The notes under the pieces: model-generated | Told to the model about the DNA's origin: nothing | Database searches by the model: none | Seen by the model: the letters and a program-made list of their open reading frames with translations, nothing else | Program-made: the position numbers and the translations under genes | Source of the DNA: GCA-2770975 sp050248915 | GTDB taxonomy: Bacteria > Cyanobacteriota > Sericytochromatia > UBA7694 | Direction of reading: 5' to 3' | Assembly: GCA_050248915.1 (NCBI GenBank) | Contig: JBFWRL010000001.1 | Span: 62,001 to 126,000 of the forward strand | DNA length: 64,000 nt | Part shown: positions 8,109 to 16,990 of the stretch, in pieces | Position numbering within the stretch: position 1 is the first letter of the stretch | Layout: every line of letters begins with the position of its first letter

Positions 8109-10256
8109 ATGTCTGTGTCCTCACACTTGGCACTCGCCCAAACCCACCACGCCCAGGGAGATCTGGCTCAGGCCCTGGCGCTTTACCAGTTTTTGCTACA
8201 GACCGAACCAGAGGCCCGGCAGCTTCCCCAACTTTGGTGGGGCTTGGCGCTCTTGGCCTGGCAAGCGGGAGAAGGGCGGCGGGCCGAGGGCTTTTTTCAG
8301 CAGGCTTGGCAATACGCGGCCCCCAGCTTGCCACTGCCCAATGCCAGCGAATTTGAGGCATTTCCCAGAGATTACCAGCAGCTGGTGCTGAGCTTTGTCT
8401 TGGCCCTGATCGCCGCCTGGCAGGCCAGCCCGGCCCGTGCTTTGGCCCATCAATTGGCGCTGAGACTCTGCAGCTATCCCCCCACCCACGCTGAACAGAG
8501 CTGCATTCTGGCCTCGCTTTTACACGCACTGGGCGAACACGCCCAAGCCCTATTAACCTGCCGCCAATCACTTGAAATCAGCCCTTCGGCCCAGGCCTGG
8601 TTTGTACTGGCGCAATTGCGCTTTTCACTCGGCGATGCCAGCGGGGGCAGCGAGTCCTGTCGCTTGGCCCTCGATCTCGATCCCTTGCACAGCGAGGCCC
8701 GCACCCTCTTGGCCCATGCCTTGCTCGAAAGCCACCAATTGGAAGAAGCCTTGGGCCAGTATGAGACCGTGCTGGCCCAAAAACCCGATTTTGCCGCGCT
8801 GCACTTTCATTTGGGCAGGATGTACCAGTCGCTGGGCGCATTGCCCGAGGCGCAAAGACATTACCAGCGGGCCACAGAACAGGCCCCCAACCTGCTCTGG
8901 GAATTGCAGTCCCGTTTGTGTTATGCGCCCCTGCCCGCATCCCAAGCGGCGCTTCAGAAGAGCTTAGCGGGCCTTGAAAACAGCCTGAATCAGCCCCAGA
9001 TCCCGATTGAATTGGCCCCGCTGCAAGCCCAATTGGCCCAGACCAATCTCGACACCCTCTTTGATCTCAATTATCTCTGTGAAGATCCCCTGCCGCTCAA
9101 ACGGCGCTTTGGGAAATTGTTTGAATATGAAGCAGGCCCCACAGCCCACTCAAATCCTGCCTTCACCCCCGCTGAAGCTGCGCGCCCGCTCACAATGGGG
9201 GTCTTGATCAGCCCCAAACACGAAGGGGTCTTTGCCTTTGTCAGCGGGCAGCTCTTGGCCCAATTGGACCCCGCTGAAATTGACGTCACACTGCTGATCT
9301 GGCCCGCTTCAGAGGCGATTTGCGCCCAGCTTTTGCCCAGTTTGCCCCGGCAGATCCTCAGTGCCGACTGGGCCCAGAGCGTGGCAAGCGTGCAGGCCAA
9401 GCGCTTTGACCTGGTCTATTTTTGGGAAGTCGGCACCGACCCACTCAATTATTTTTTGCCGTATTTCCGCCTGGGCAGAATCCAGTGGACTTCCTGGGGC
9501 AGTGGGGGCAGCAGCGGCCATCCCCAGATCGACGCTTTTCTCTCGACCCACAGCCTCGAAGGGCCCCAGCCAGAAAGCCGCTACAGCGAAAAACTCTACC
9601 AAATGCAAGCACTGCCCCTCTGGTATGAACCCCGGCATTTGCCCACTTCAGGCCTCAGCCGAAGCCAGCTCGGCCTGCCTGAAGACGTGGTTTTGGCGCT
9701 CTGCCCGCATAATCTGCTCAAATTGCACCCCCATTTTGACGCCATTTTGGCCGAGATCTGTAGGCAGAACCCAGACTTAAAGCTGGTCTTGGTCCACAGC
9801 CGCAACCCGGTCTGGAACCGGCAAATAGAAACCCGCCTGAAACAAAACATCGCCCCCGAACAACTGCTCTTTTTAGGGCGCCTGCCCGCCCCCGACTTTT
9901 TGGCGCTTTTGCAAGTGGGGGATTTTGCCCTCGATCCCTGGCCTTATGGCGCGGGAAAACTGGCCTTTGAAATGCTCGGGCTGGGCCTGCCCCTTTTAAC
10001 CCGGCCCAGTAAAATGCTCAAAGGCCGCATCCCCACAGCCCTTTACCAGGTCTTGGAAATGCCTGAGCTGCTGGCCAGCTCTGAGCAAGACTATCTGGCT
10101 AAGGCCCATCGTTTGGCCAAAGATCGCAGCTATCGCGAAGCACTCAAAGCCAGACTCCAAGAGCGCCGCAGCCGTCTATTTGCCAATCAAGCGGCGGTGA
10201 CAGAATTGACACAGGTCTTGCGCCAGATGGCCCAAAACCCAGGCAGAGTGTTTTAG
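8109..10256 (+). CDS. TPR protein with SPINDLY/OGT-like (GT41) C-terminal domain
   Basis: 715 residues. Residues ~1-280 are TPR-like helical repeats (for example FHLGRMYQSLGALPEAQRHY). Residues ~370-700 resemble the catalytic half of GT41 O-GlcNAc transferases: an N-lobe beginning TMGVLISPKHEG, the segment WTSWGSGGSSGHP in place of the family's GHPGTSG-type loop, and a C-lobe motif DPWPYGAGKLAFEMLGLG that matches the nucleotide-sugar-binding region. It probably transfers a sugar from a nucleotide donor to a protein held by the TPRs. The loop difference leaves donor choice and activity open. Cytoplasmic, no signal peptide. AAGGA lies 16 bases upstream of the ATG, a rather long spacing. It is divergent from the protease gene. 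Confidence 0.75.
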   Translation: MSVSSHLALAQTHHAQGDLAQALALYQFLLQTEPEARQLPQLWWGLALLAWQAGEGRRAEGFFQQAWQYAAPSLPLPNASEFEAFPRDYQQLVLSFVLALIAAWQASPARALAHQLALRLCSYPPTHAEQSCILASLLHALGEHAQALLTCRQSLEISPSAQAWFVLAQLRFSLGDASGGSESCRLALDLDPLHSEARTLLAHALLESHQLEEALGQYETVLAQKPDFAALHFHLGRMYQSLGALPEAQRHYQRATEQAPNLLWELQSRLCYAPLPASQAALQKSLAGLENSLNQPQIPIELAPLQAQLAQTNLDTLFDLNYLCEDPLPLKRRFGKLFEYEAGPTAHSNPAFTPAEAARPLTMGVLISPKHEGVFAFVSGQLLAQLDPAEIDVTLLIWPASEAICAQLLPSLPRQILSADWAQSVASVQAKRFDLVYFWEVGTDPLNYFLPYFRLGRIQWTSWGSGGSSGHPQIDAFLSTHSLEGPQPESRYSEKLYQMQALPLWYEPRHLPTSGLSRSQLGLPEDVVLALCPHNLLKLHPHFDAILAEICRQNPDLKLVLVHSRNPVWNRQIETRLKQNIAPEQLLFLGRLPAPDFLALLQVGDFALDPWPYGAGKLAFEMLGLGLPLLTRPSKMLKGRIPTALYQVLEMPELLASSEQDYLAKAHRLAKDRSYREALKARLQERRSRLFANQAAVTELTQVLRQMAQNPGRVF

Positions 10257-10286
10257 ACCAAGCGTGCAAACCTGGGCAAAAGTCAG

Positions 10287-11507
10287 TTATTCGCCAGCGG
10301 GCAATTGGGTGTCGTTGCCGCTCTCGGTGCTGCTGCAGGTGCGGTTGTCGTAAGGGGGCACGCGGTTGGTGAGAGAAGCCTTTTTTAAACGCTCAAATTC
10401 GGCCTGGTAAAATTGGGCCACTTTGGGAGAGCGAATCAGCAGGGTGTTTTCGTTGTTGTTGTTTTCGGCATTTTTGGAAAAATTATACGAGCCCGTGATC
10501 ACCAATTGATCGTCGATAATAATCACCTTGCTGTGCAAAAGGGCCTGGTTGCCATCGATCATGACGGGGATATTTTTGGTCAAGAGCTGCTGGTAGACCG
10601 AATACTGGCTGATCATGCAGCCATCAAAAATGCCTTCGACTTTTACACCTGCGCGGTGTTTGTCGATCAACATTTTCTGAATATCTTCATCGGTGATCGA
10701 AAAAGCCATAAAGCGAATGCGTTTGCGCGCTTTGCCCAGGGCCTCCATAATCGCGGGTTTGGTGCCGCCTTTGGGCGAGAAAAAGGTCTGAATCACAGCG
10801 CCATCAACCTGCACCACAGGGAAGGGAATTTCGTGGGGATTGGGCCCGCGCAGCTCTTTGACATAGAGGCGGTCAAACTCGGCTTGGTAATTGGCGGCCA
10901 ATTGTTTGGAGGTAATTTTGAGGGAATTATTATTGTCGCGGTACATCGAATAGGGCGTGAGATTGAGCGAACCCGTGACCACGTGCTCCCCGTCGATAAT
11001 CATAAATTTATTGTGCATAAAGGCCGTGCGGTTATCGCCTTTGATGCCGATCCCGGCTTTTTTCATGGCAGCATGCAGGGGTTTAAGTGCGCCACTGCGG
11101 CCATTGGCGTACATATTTTCGCTGTCGGTCATGATTCGGACTTTTACGCCCCGTTTGCGGGCAGCCATCAGGGCCTCACCAGCAGAGGGTTCTTCGATGT
11201 CAAAGATCGCGACATCGATTGTTTTTTGGGCTTCGGCAATCAGTTTGACAAAGATTTTATCGGGGTTTTGGGGATCTTGGTGGCCTGCCACTTCGTTATC
11301 GGCATAAAGGGCCTGGTAGGCATTGTTGAATTTGACAGCCAGATCGCCGTGGTAGAGGGCGTCGAAGGCACCGAGCGCAATCGGGGCGCGGTTGGGCAAG
11401 AACGCTTGCTGGAAAGGCGGGGGAGAGGCAGAGCAGGCAGCCAAAGCGCCCAAAGCCAGAATACTGGCCAAGAAACCTTTGACAATCTGACTGGTTTTAA
11501 AAGACAT
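10287..11507 (-). CDS. Phospholipase D-like lipoprotein, two HKD motifs
   Basis: 406 residues with a lipoprotein signal ending LAAC (Cys25). Two complete PLD-superfamily active-site motifs are visible: His165-Lys167-Asp172 (HNKFMIIDGEHVVTGSLN) and His325-Lys327-Asp332 (HSKVIIIDDQLVITGSYN). The two halves are similar, as expected for a family in which both HKD motifs meet in one active site. The family hydrolyses or transfers phosphodiester bonds in lipids or nucleic acids (PLD, cardiolipin synthase, Nuc endonuclease). Being exported and lipid-anchored, it may act on envelope phospholipid or external DNA; sequence alone does not decide. It stands alone on its strand. Confidence 0.85.
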   Translation of the reverse strand: MSFKTSQIVKGFLASILALGALAACSASPPPFQQAFLPNRAPIALGAFDALYHGDLAVKFNNAYQALYADNEVAGHQDPQNPDKIFVKLIAEAQKTIDVAIFDIEEPSAGEALMAARKRGVKVRIMTDSENMYANGRSGALKPLHAAMKKAGIGIKGDNRTAFMHNKFMIIDGEHVVTGSLNLTPYSMYRDNNNSLKITSKQLAANYQAEFDRLYVKELRGPNPHEIPFPVVQVDGAVIQTFFSPKGGTKPAIMEALGKARKRIRFMAFSITDEDIQKMLIDKHRAGVKVEGIFDGCMISQYSVYQQLLTKNIPVMIDGNQALLHSKVIIIDDQLVITGSYNFSKNAENNNNENTLLIRSPKVAQFYQAEFERLKKASLTNRVPPYDNRTCSSTESGNDTQLPAGE

Positions 11508-11617
11508 GCAAAAACCTCTCTACGCGCTTTATCCCTGTTAATTATTCATCTGGGGTTGGGAGGCAAAGCTTGCGGGAGTTAAAGGATAATTAACCTGGGT
11601 TTTAATTGAAAATAATC

Positions 11618-11881
11618 TTATTCGTAGTGTGTCCAGAGCCGAATGACTTTCACCGTTTGACTCTCCTCCAGCACCTGATACACCAAACGGTGCTGGATAT
11701 TGATTCTGCGCGAATAGGCCCCGGCCAAATCCCCGACCAATTTTTCATAAGGTGGCGGATTCTGATAGGGATTTGTGTGTAACACAGCCAAAAGACGTGA
11801 GGCCTGAGGTTTGAATCCCGCTTTGGCGAGCTTTTTGGCGTCCTTTTGGGCTTGGCGCGTAAAGACGAGCTGCCAGCTCAC
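11618..11881 (-). CDS. YoeB/Txe-type toxin of a toxin-antitoxin pair
   Basis: About 87 residues, a normal size for a RelE/YoeB-fold mRNA interferase. The C-terminal half carries the family pattern YSRRINIQHRLVYQV and ends RLWTHYE, where the Arg and terminal His-Tyr correspond to catalytic residues of YoeB that cut mRNA in the ribosomal A site. The start is taken as GTG at 11881, which overlaps the antitoxin stop by four bases (GTGA); a TTG one codon earlier is also possible. It should be neutralised by the antitoxin encoded just upstream. No frameshift or missing motif is seen, so the toxin is probably functional. Confidence 0.85.
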   Translation of the reverse strand: MSWQLVFTRQAQKDAKKLAKAGFKPQASRLLAVLHTNPYQNPPPYEKLVGDLAGAYSRRINIQHRLVYQVLEESQTVKVIRLWTHYE

Positions 11882-12120
11882 CAATCAAGTTCCTGGGTGC
11901 ACGCCTCGATCGGGGTATTCAGCCCCTCACGGATCGATTCACGCATACCGGGAATAGAAAGCAAATACAGGCTTTCTTGAATGGAGCGCCAATCTTCTTC
12001 CGAAAGCAAAATGGCGGTGTTGCGCTTGCCAATAATTTGCACGGGTTCATGGGTGTCTTGCACCTGGTCTACCAAGTGGTAAAGCTGTTTTCGGGCCTCT
12101 GAAGCGGAGAAACTGGTCAC
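11878..12120 (-). CDS. YefM/Phd-family antitoxin
   Basis: 80 residues starting with GTG at 12118-12120, chosen because a near-perfect AGGAGGA sits six bases before it. An upstream ATG in the same frame would run through the operator and has no comparable site. The N terminus (TSFSASEARKQLYHLVDQV, then EPVQIIGKRNTAILLSEEDW) is the typical Phd/YefM DNA-binding fold; the C terminus is acidic and would wrap the toxin. It should act as antidote and, with YoeB, as autorepressor at the CGTACG pair upstream. Confidence 0.85.
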   Translation of the reverse strand: MTSFSASEARKQLYHLVDQVQDTHEPVQIIGKRNTAILLSEEDWRSIQESLYLLSIPGMRESIREGLNTPIEACTQELDW

Positions 12121-12137
12121 GGGATTCCTCCTGTTTT

Positions 12138-12155
12138 CGTACGTTTTATCGTACG
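12138..12155 (-). promoter_or_regulatory. Probable YefM operator: two CGTACG palindromes
   Basis: CGTACG at 12138-12143 and again at 12150-12155, separated by TTTTAT. Their centres are 12 bp apart. The studied yefM-yoeB operator of E. coli has paired palindromes with a TGTACA core at the same 12-bp centre spacing, so this is likely the autoregulatory site, 18 bp upstream of the antitoxin start. Position is seen; function is inferred. Confidence 0.65.
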
Positions 12156-12296
12156 CCTTTGGGCAGGGCTGTGTCAATTCTGTTGGTTCACTTTTGGCGA
12201 GATCGCTTGGTAAGCTTAAATCTGTGGCCGCAATTGGTTTCAATTCGTTGCAAACTGGGAATGATTGAGGAATCTCATTGAGTTGGGAGAACGTCT

Positions 12297-13460
12297 TTGC
12301 GTTCATATCTATTTTTTCTAACAAAAATCCTTGGCATCTTTCAACTTTTGGTTTTTCTGAATGGGTGTAGAGAATCTTTTTCAATTGAAACAGGCGTCAT
12401 TGATCCATTCTCCTTGGCCTGGGCTCAGAACCAAGACCCTCATTTGCTGTTTAAATATGGTTATTTATCAGGCACTCCGAATAACGCCATTAGTGAGACA
12501 CGTTATTATCAGCTCAATATTCGTGAGCCAGAGACCCCTGTCTTAACAGAAATCGACCAAAATACGATGCAGGCTCAAACTCCGCCGTCCAATCTGTTGG
12601 GACGGGATTTATTGGTCAAAGATCTTGAGAAACTCAGACCTTTGCCGAATGACCAAATTTCCCTGATAAAAAACAACAATATTGTAGCCTGCAGTTTGCA
12701 CCCCAGTAAGCAGTGGCTATTGGTCGCCCATAAACAAAAGCCATCCACCCCTGAGATGCCAGAGACCATTTATAGTCTGTATCAAATAGAAGATCACAGC
12801 TATCGCAATCTCAAAGGATTGGCATCGTTGACCCGCTCCAGCGACCCCCGGCGCGAAGTTGTACTCAGTTGGACAGGTTTTAACAATGATATTTTGGTGG
12901 AATATGAAGAGAACGACCGGGTCTACCACGCTCGCAGTCAGATTGATCTGAATACAGCAGAGTTAAAGCCGCTAACTGTGTTTAAAAGTTATGCGCAGAG
13001 AGAAAATGAAGAAAAGCGCTGGGAGGCCAGCTTTGTTCCTCTCAGCCGCCATTTTCGACCACTTCAAGACAGTGAGACCGATGTCAAAGTCCTGGGTTGG
13101 GAAAGTGCCGACAAGGTATTCTTTCTTGAAAAAAAGGCCAATGACAGGGCTATCTCTCTGATCAGCTACGACTTTCAAACCCAGACAGAGACACAAGTGG
13201 CAAAGATGGAACGCGAACAGAGTTATTATGATTATTTAGAGACCAGAGAGCAAATTTCCCTCCCACAAGACAAAGTGGTCTACCTCATTCGCAAAGCAAA
13301 AGAAGGAACCGATGAACTCTGGCTCAGTAATTTCAAAGGGACAGAGCGAACGATGATTCTTAACCGAATTCGGGATTTACCCGTGGGCCTTTCGGAATTT
13401 GTGAATATAAAAAGAATTATATACCCTGAGTTTAGGCCTAAAATAATTCAAGATGATTAA
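12297..13460 (+). CDS. Uncharacterised lipoprotein
   Basis: 387 residues, starting at TTG with GGGAGA six bases upstream. The N terminus is a hydrophobic export signal ending VFLNGC, a plausible lipobox (Cys ~24). The mature part is rich in beta-strand-like segments with regularly spaced aromatic and charged residues (for example HPSKQWLLVAHKQ, VLSWTGFNNDILVEYEEND, KVLGWESADKVFFLEKK), which suggests a TolB- or WD-like propeller, but I see no diagnostic motif. No enzyme function can be proposed. It is more AT-rich than its neighbours, as are the two lipoprotein genes at 2510-7945. It is divergent from the toxin-antitoxin pair. Confidence 0.65.
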   Translation: MRSYLFFLTKILGIFQLLVFLNGCRESFSIETGVIDPFSLAWAQNQDPHLLFKYGYLSGTPNNAISETRYYQLNIREPETPVLTEIDQNTMQAQTPPSNLLGRDLLVKDLEKLRPLPNDQISLIKNNNIVACSLHPSKQWLLVAHKQKPSTPEMPETIYSLYQIEDHSYRNLKGLASLTRSSDPRREVVLSWTGFNNDILVEYEENDRVYHARSQIDLNTAELKPLTVFKSYAQRENEEKRWEASFVPLSRHFRPLQDSETDVKVLGWESADKVFFLEKKANDRAISLISYDFQTQTETQVAKMEREQSYYDYLETREQISLPQDKVVYLIRKAKEGTDELWLSNFKGTERTMILNRIRDLPVGLSEFVNIKRIIYPEFRPKIIQDD

Positions 13461-13487
13461 AAATATGGCTAATCTGTTACATAAAAT

Positions 13488-13511
13488 AGATCAATCAAGA
13501 TCTGTTTTTTT
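13488..13511 (+). terminator. Weak intrinsic terminator
   Basis: AGATC, a six-base loop, GATCT, then G and seven T residues, 28 bases after the stop of the lipoprotein gene. The stem is only five base pairs, so efficiency is doubtful. Confidence 0.45.
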
Positions 13512-13535
13512 ACTTTTCTAGTCAGAAGATAAAAA

Positions 13536-16223
13536 ATGTTCAGCATCTTACTCCTGCCCACCCACCCACCTCTGCGGCCCCACGTTCTCAAGGCCTGGGC
13601 CTGGCAAAACCTGCCACGCTCAGAATTTGAGGTCTTTGTGGTGCTGCCAGAGGGAGAAAACAGCGCAGACATCGATTGGCCAAACTGCTTGGCGGGCGGG
13701 GTGCTTAGCCCCGAACAGGCCAAAGCACTTGGTTCACAGCCAGCCAGAGACATTCTGCTCTGGGAGGCAGATTTTAGGCCCCACCGCGACCTGCTTTGGC
13801 AATTCAAAGCCGCCCGCACGACTGAGCCCGCAGGGCTTTTGCAAGCAGTGGGCACCTGGCCCACACCGCTACCGCCTATTTGGCAGGAGATACTCACACA
13901 GGCCGACATGCCCCCTCCCTTTCAGCCTGATGCCTTTGATTCGCGTGTTTTGGCCCCCGATGAGGCCTTTGCTTCGGGTCTGTTGTTGCCCGCGGAGGCT
14001 TTTCAGGCTTTGTTACAAGCCCACCCCGATTTTTTAAGTCAAGATAGGCCTGATCTACGCACTCAGAGCCTGCGCCACTGGCTGCACACCCAATCCCCCA
14101 GCGCGTCTCAGACTGTGTATTTGATTCCCTCGGCCCGCGCCACGTGCTTAAAATTCCCCACCCCAAACAGCGCAGAATCCACACAGGCCCAACCTCTGCC
14201 TGTCTGGGAGCCCCCGCCGTGCCCGCTCAAGCTGCTGGTGGGCCCCCTGCCCGATCCGGCCCTGCTGGGGGACTATCTCTACAATCCCAACGTCAAAACA
14301 TTTACGGCCCAGCCCTTTGCCCGTTTGCTCAGCCAAGCTGCCAATTACCCACTTGAGGCCTACGACCTGAGTTTTGATCTCAAGCAAGACAACTTTGATG
14401 CCCTTTTAAAACCCTTGCAGGCAGACTGGCAGCCGGATGTGATTCTCTGGTTGGCCCCGGCGGTTCAGGGTCTGCCGCCGGGCATCGAAGAAAGCCCTGT
14501 GCCCGTGGTGGCCCTGGTTCACGATTGGCACAGCTTGGGCCTGGGCACGCTCTTGGACTGTGCCACAGACTTTGATTGGCTCTTTTGCGATCAAAGTCTG
14601 CAAGCGATTTTGACCGCAGCAGGGCATCAGCACCTGTCGTATTGGCCCTGTTATGGCTTGGATCCTGAGCGCAGTTATGCCCTGCCCTGGCAGCCTGAGC
14701 CCGCGCCAGAAGCCGGCCCCCGCCCCTATGCCGTGGGTTTTGTTGGCACTTTGGCCTCGCCGTATTACCCTGAGCGGGAGCGGCTTTTGGCTGAAATCTC
14801 TCTGCTAAGCGCGCAATGGCCGGTCTTATTGGCCGATGGCATCAGCGATCCCCATGAATACAACCGGCTGCTGAACCAATGCCAAGTCGTCTTAAACCCC
14901 ACAGCCAGGGGAGAGATGAACCTGCGGGCCTATGAAGCGCCAGCGGCAGGGGCTTTGCTGCTGAGCGAAGCTGGCAACCGCGAAATCCGGGCGTTTTTGC
15001 CCGAAGACGAATCGGGTTCGGGGGCGGCTTTGTTTTTTGAACCAGAGAGATTAACCGAAACCCTGACCGAGATCTTGGCCGACCCTGTGCGTTTGGCCTG
15101 TTTGGCCCAAAATGGGCAAAGAGCGATTCAATCCCACAGCTATACGGCTCAATTTGGGCGTCTGCTGGCCCTACTCATGCAACATTTGCCCCAAATCCAA
15201 TCCCTGCGCCAAATTCGACACCAAACTCGACACCCCCAGAGTGCCACACCGCCCTTCAGAAGCTGGGTTACGGCCCGACAATTGTATTTTTCCCGCACTC
15301 CCGGTGGGGTTGAACGGGCAGAGCGGGTCTTGGCTCAAGCCATTGCCACCCCGAAAAGAGATTCAGATCTCTCACACACTAGCGCAAGCGCTCAGGTCCG
15401 TTTGCTGAAATACACCCAGGCCCTGTTTCAGATTAATCAGGCGGTGGATTTTGCCCAGGCCGAAAGGGCAGGCCAAGCCCAGAAGCGACTCTGGGAAATC
15501 CTTTCGCCAGAACAGAGAGCGGCGTTTACAAAGGGTTTAAAGCACTTGTCTGAGCTGATGAACGAGGCCCCCAGCCCATTTTTGGCCTACCATCTGGGGT
15601 GGACCGCAGGCTATTTGCAAGATTATGCCCAGGCCCGGCAGCACCTGCAAAAGGCCCTGGCTCTGCCTTTTCCCGAGAGCCCCAGCGATCCCCATTACCG
15701 CCTGATTCTGCCGCTGGGGCACAGTGGCAAACACATTCCCCATTTTCAAATGGCTTATGCCCGGCGTTTGCAAACGCTGAGTTTGAATTCGGGTTTGACC
15801 TCAGCCGCCAACGCCTCAGCCTGGCCCTTGCAGGCCCTGATCCTGAGCCAGATCGCCCAACTCCAGGGCCATGCCCTGCGCGCTGAGCAACAACCCGCCT
15901 TAGCCCAAGAGGCCTATCTGGCAGCAAGGCAGCTCTATCCTGAGTCGCCCGAACTCACATGGCTGCTGGCCCAGAGCGCCTTGGAAATGGGGCAAGCAGC
16001 AAAAGCGGAAGTCCTTTTGGCCGAGTTGGTGGCGGCCCACCCCCTGACCTTTCCCTACCGCTGGGAATGGCTCGGATTGCTCAAATCCCAAAAATCCCCA
16101 CACTACAAACAGGCCCTGCAGCTCAGCAGGGCCCTGTTCCTGGGGCTCAACAACCACTTAAAAAACGACTATACCCAGGTCCTTCACTGGTTAGCGGCAG
16201 AATTAAACGCCGCCTCGCCTTGA
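13536..16223 (+). CDS. CgeB-like glycosyltransferase with TPR-like C-terminal region
   Basis: 895 residues, no signal peptide. Residues ~230-560 look like a GT-B glycosyltransferase of the CgeB/Glyco_trans_1_2 type: a Rossmann-like N-lobe, then YAVGFVGTLASPYYPERE, EYNRLLNQCQVVLNP and RAYEAPAAGALLLSEAGN, matching the donor-binding C-lobe (the conserved acidic residue in RAYEAPA). The first ~220 residues are of unknown type. The last ~230 residues consist of helical repeats (AYHLGWTAGYLQDYAQARQH, YPESPELTWLLAQSALEMGQ) resembling TPRs. The combination suggests a glycosyltransferase that recognises a protein or large glycan acceptor. A weak AGAAG lies before the ATG. It is convergent with the SLH gene, 20 bases away. 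Confidence 0.7.
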   Translation: MFSILLLPTHPPLRPHVLKAWAWQNLPRSEFEVFVVLPEGENSADIDWPNCLAGGVLSPEQAKALGSQPARDILLWEADFRPHRDLLWQFKAARTTEPAGLLQAVGTWPTPLPPIWQEILTQADMPPPFQPDAFDSRVLAPDEAFASGLLLPAEAFQALLQAHPDFLSQDRPDLRTQSLRHWLHTQSPSASQTVYLIPSARATCLKFPTPNSAESTQAQPLPVWEPPPCPLKLLVGPLPDPALLGDYLYNPNVKTFTAQPFARLLSQAANYPLEAYDLSFDLKQDNFDALLKPLQADWQPDVILWLAPAVQGLPPGIEESPVPVVALVHDWHSLGLGTLLDCATDFDWLFCDQSLQAILTAAGHQHLSYWPCYGLDPERSYALPWQPEPAPEAGPRPYAVGFVGTLASPYYPERERLLAEISLLSAQWPVLLADGISDPHEYNRLLNQCQVVLNPTARGEMNLRAYEAPAAGALLLSEAGNREIRAFLPEDESGSGAALFFEPERLTETLTEILADPVRLACLAQNGQRAIQSHSYTAQFGRLLALLMQHLPQIQSLRQIRHQTRHPQSATPPFRSWVTARQLYFSRTPGGVERAERVLAQAIATPKRDSDLSHTSASAQVRLLKYTQALFQINQAVDFAQAERAGQAQKRLWEILSPEQRAAFTKGLKHLSELMNEAPSPFLAYHLGWTAGYLQDYAQARQHLQKALALPFPESPSDPHYRLILPLGHSGKHIPHFQMAYARRLQTLSLNSGLTSAANASAWPLQALILSQIAQLQGHALRAEQQPALAQEAYLAARQLYPESPELTWLLAQSALEMGQAAKAEVLLAELVAAHPLTFPYRWEWLGLLKSQKSPHYKQALQLSRALFLGLNNHLKNDYTQVLHWLAAELNAASP

Positions 16224-16243
16224 GTCCCGCTGTAGACGAAGGC

Positions 16244-16990
16244 TTATTGGGCTGCGGCTGTGGGCTCAGCAGCGCTTTTGTTGCTCAAGTGGGTCTCCAG
16301 CAAATGGGTCACCCGGCAGAGCACAGCCGCCATTTCGTAGCGGCTGATCGTGTTCTCGGGCCGAAAGGTGTGGTCGTGGTAGAGGTTCATAAATTGGTAG
16401 CGATTGAGCGCCGCTGCAATATACGGAGAATACTGAGAACGGGCATCCATATCCTGAGATTTTTCGGCCATGCGAATGCCTTCACCCAGAGATTTGCCTG
16501 AGGCTTTTTCGGCACGCATCAGCAATTCACTCAGTACATACGCCACATGTTTGCGGGTGGCGGGCTGATCGCCGTCTTTGGCTTGGGCCTTGTCGAACAT
16601 GACCTGGGTCAGGTCGTATTCCTGCAAAAGGGTACGCACATAGGGATAGGCCCAATGCTCGGGCAGAGCGGGCACAATCGCTTCGCGTTTGACCACCGGC
16701 TGAATGTCGATGGCATGGGTCAGGCGGATCTGGTTCAAGAGTTTATTGGTCACAGCGGCCAAGGCAAAACGGGTGACTTTCCAGTCGCCCCGGAAGGTGT
16801 GGTCGGTATAACCATCCATCAGGCGGTAATCGTTGACCACTTTGCCCACACAGTCGAAACACCAATGGGGCGCAGAGATATCTACCAGATAGGCACTGGG
16901 AACGGGTTCAGCGGCCTGGGCTGGGGTGGGGTTCAGCAAGAGCAGGGAGGCCAGCAGGCCACCGGTTAAGATGCGGTATATGGGTCCCAT
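16244..16990 (-). CDS. Exported protein with SLH-like domains
   Basis: 248 residues with a signal peptide (MGPIYRILTGGLLASLLLL, cleavage near AQA-A). Three segments resemble S-layer homology domains: ~42-85 (VVNDYRLMDGYTDHTF), ~110-160 (PEHWAYPYVRTLLQEYDL) and ~185-235 (AALNRYQFMNLYHDHTFRP, ISRYEMAAVL). SLH domains bind peptidoglycan-linked polymers and anchor proteins or the outer membrane to the wall. Nothing else is fused, so the protein could be a small wall-binding adaptor. Its ATG lies inside the end of coaE (25-base overlap), so it is probably the last gene of that operon. Confidence 0.75.
   Translation of the reverse strand: MGPIYRILTGGLLASLLLLNPTPAQAAEPVPSAYLVDISAPHWCFDCVGKVVNDYRLMDGYTDHTFRGDWKVTRFALAAVTNKLLNQIRLTHAIDIQPVVKREAIVPALPEHWAYPYVRTLLQEYDLTQVMFDKAQAKDGDQPATRKHVAYVLSELLMRAEKASGKSLGEGIRMAEKSQDMDARSQYSPYIAAALNRYQFMNLYHDHTFRPENTISRYEMAAVLCRVTHLLETHLSNKSAAEPTAAAQ

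Noticed and set aside
10413..11582. A 389-codon open frame on the plus strand opposite the phospholipase D-like gene.
   Set aside because: The minus-strand frame has a lipobox and two HKD motifs. The opposite frame has no motif, and its length follows from the codon bias of the real gene.
12121..12384. Extended reading of the antitoxin frame to an ATG at 12384.
   Set aside because: It would translate through the operator palindromes and has no Shine-Dalgarno, whereas GTG at 12120 has AGGAGGA in perfect position.
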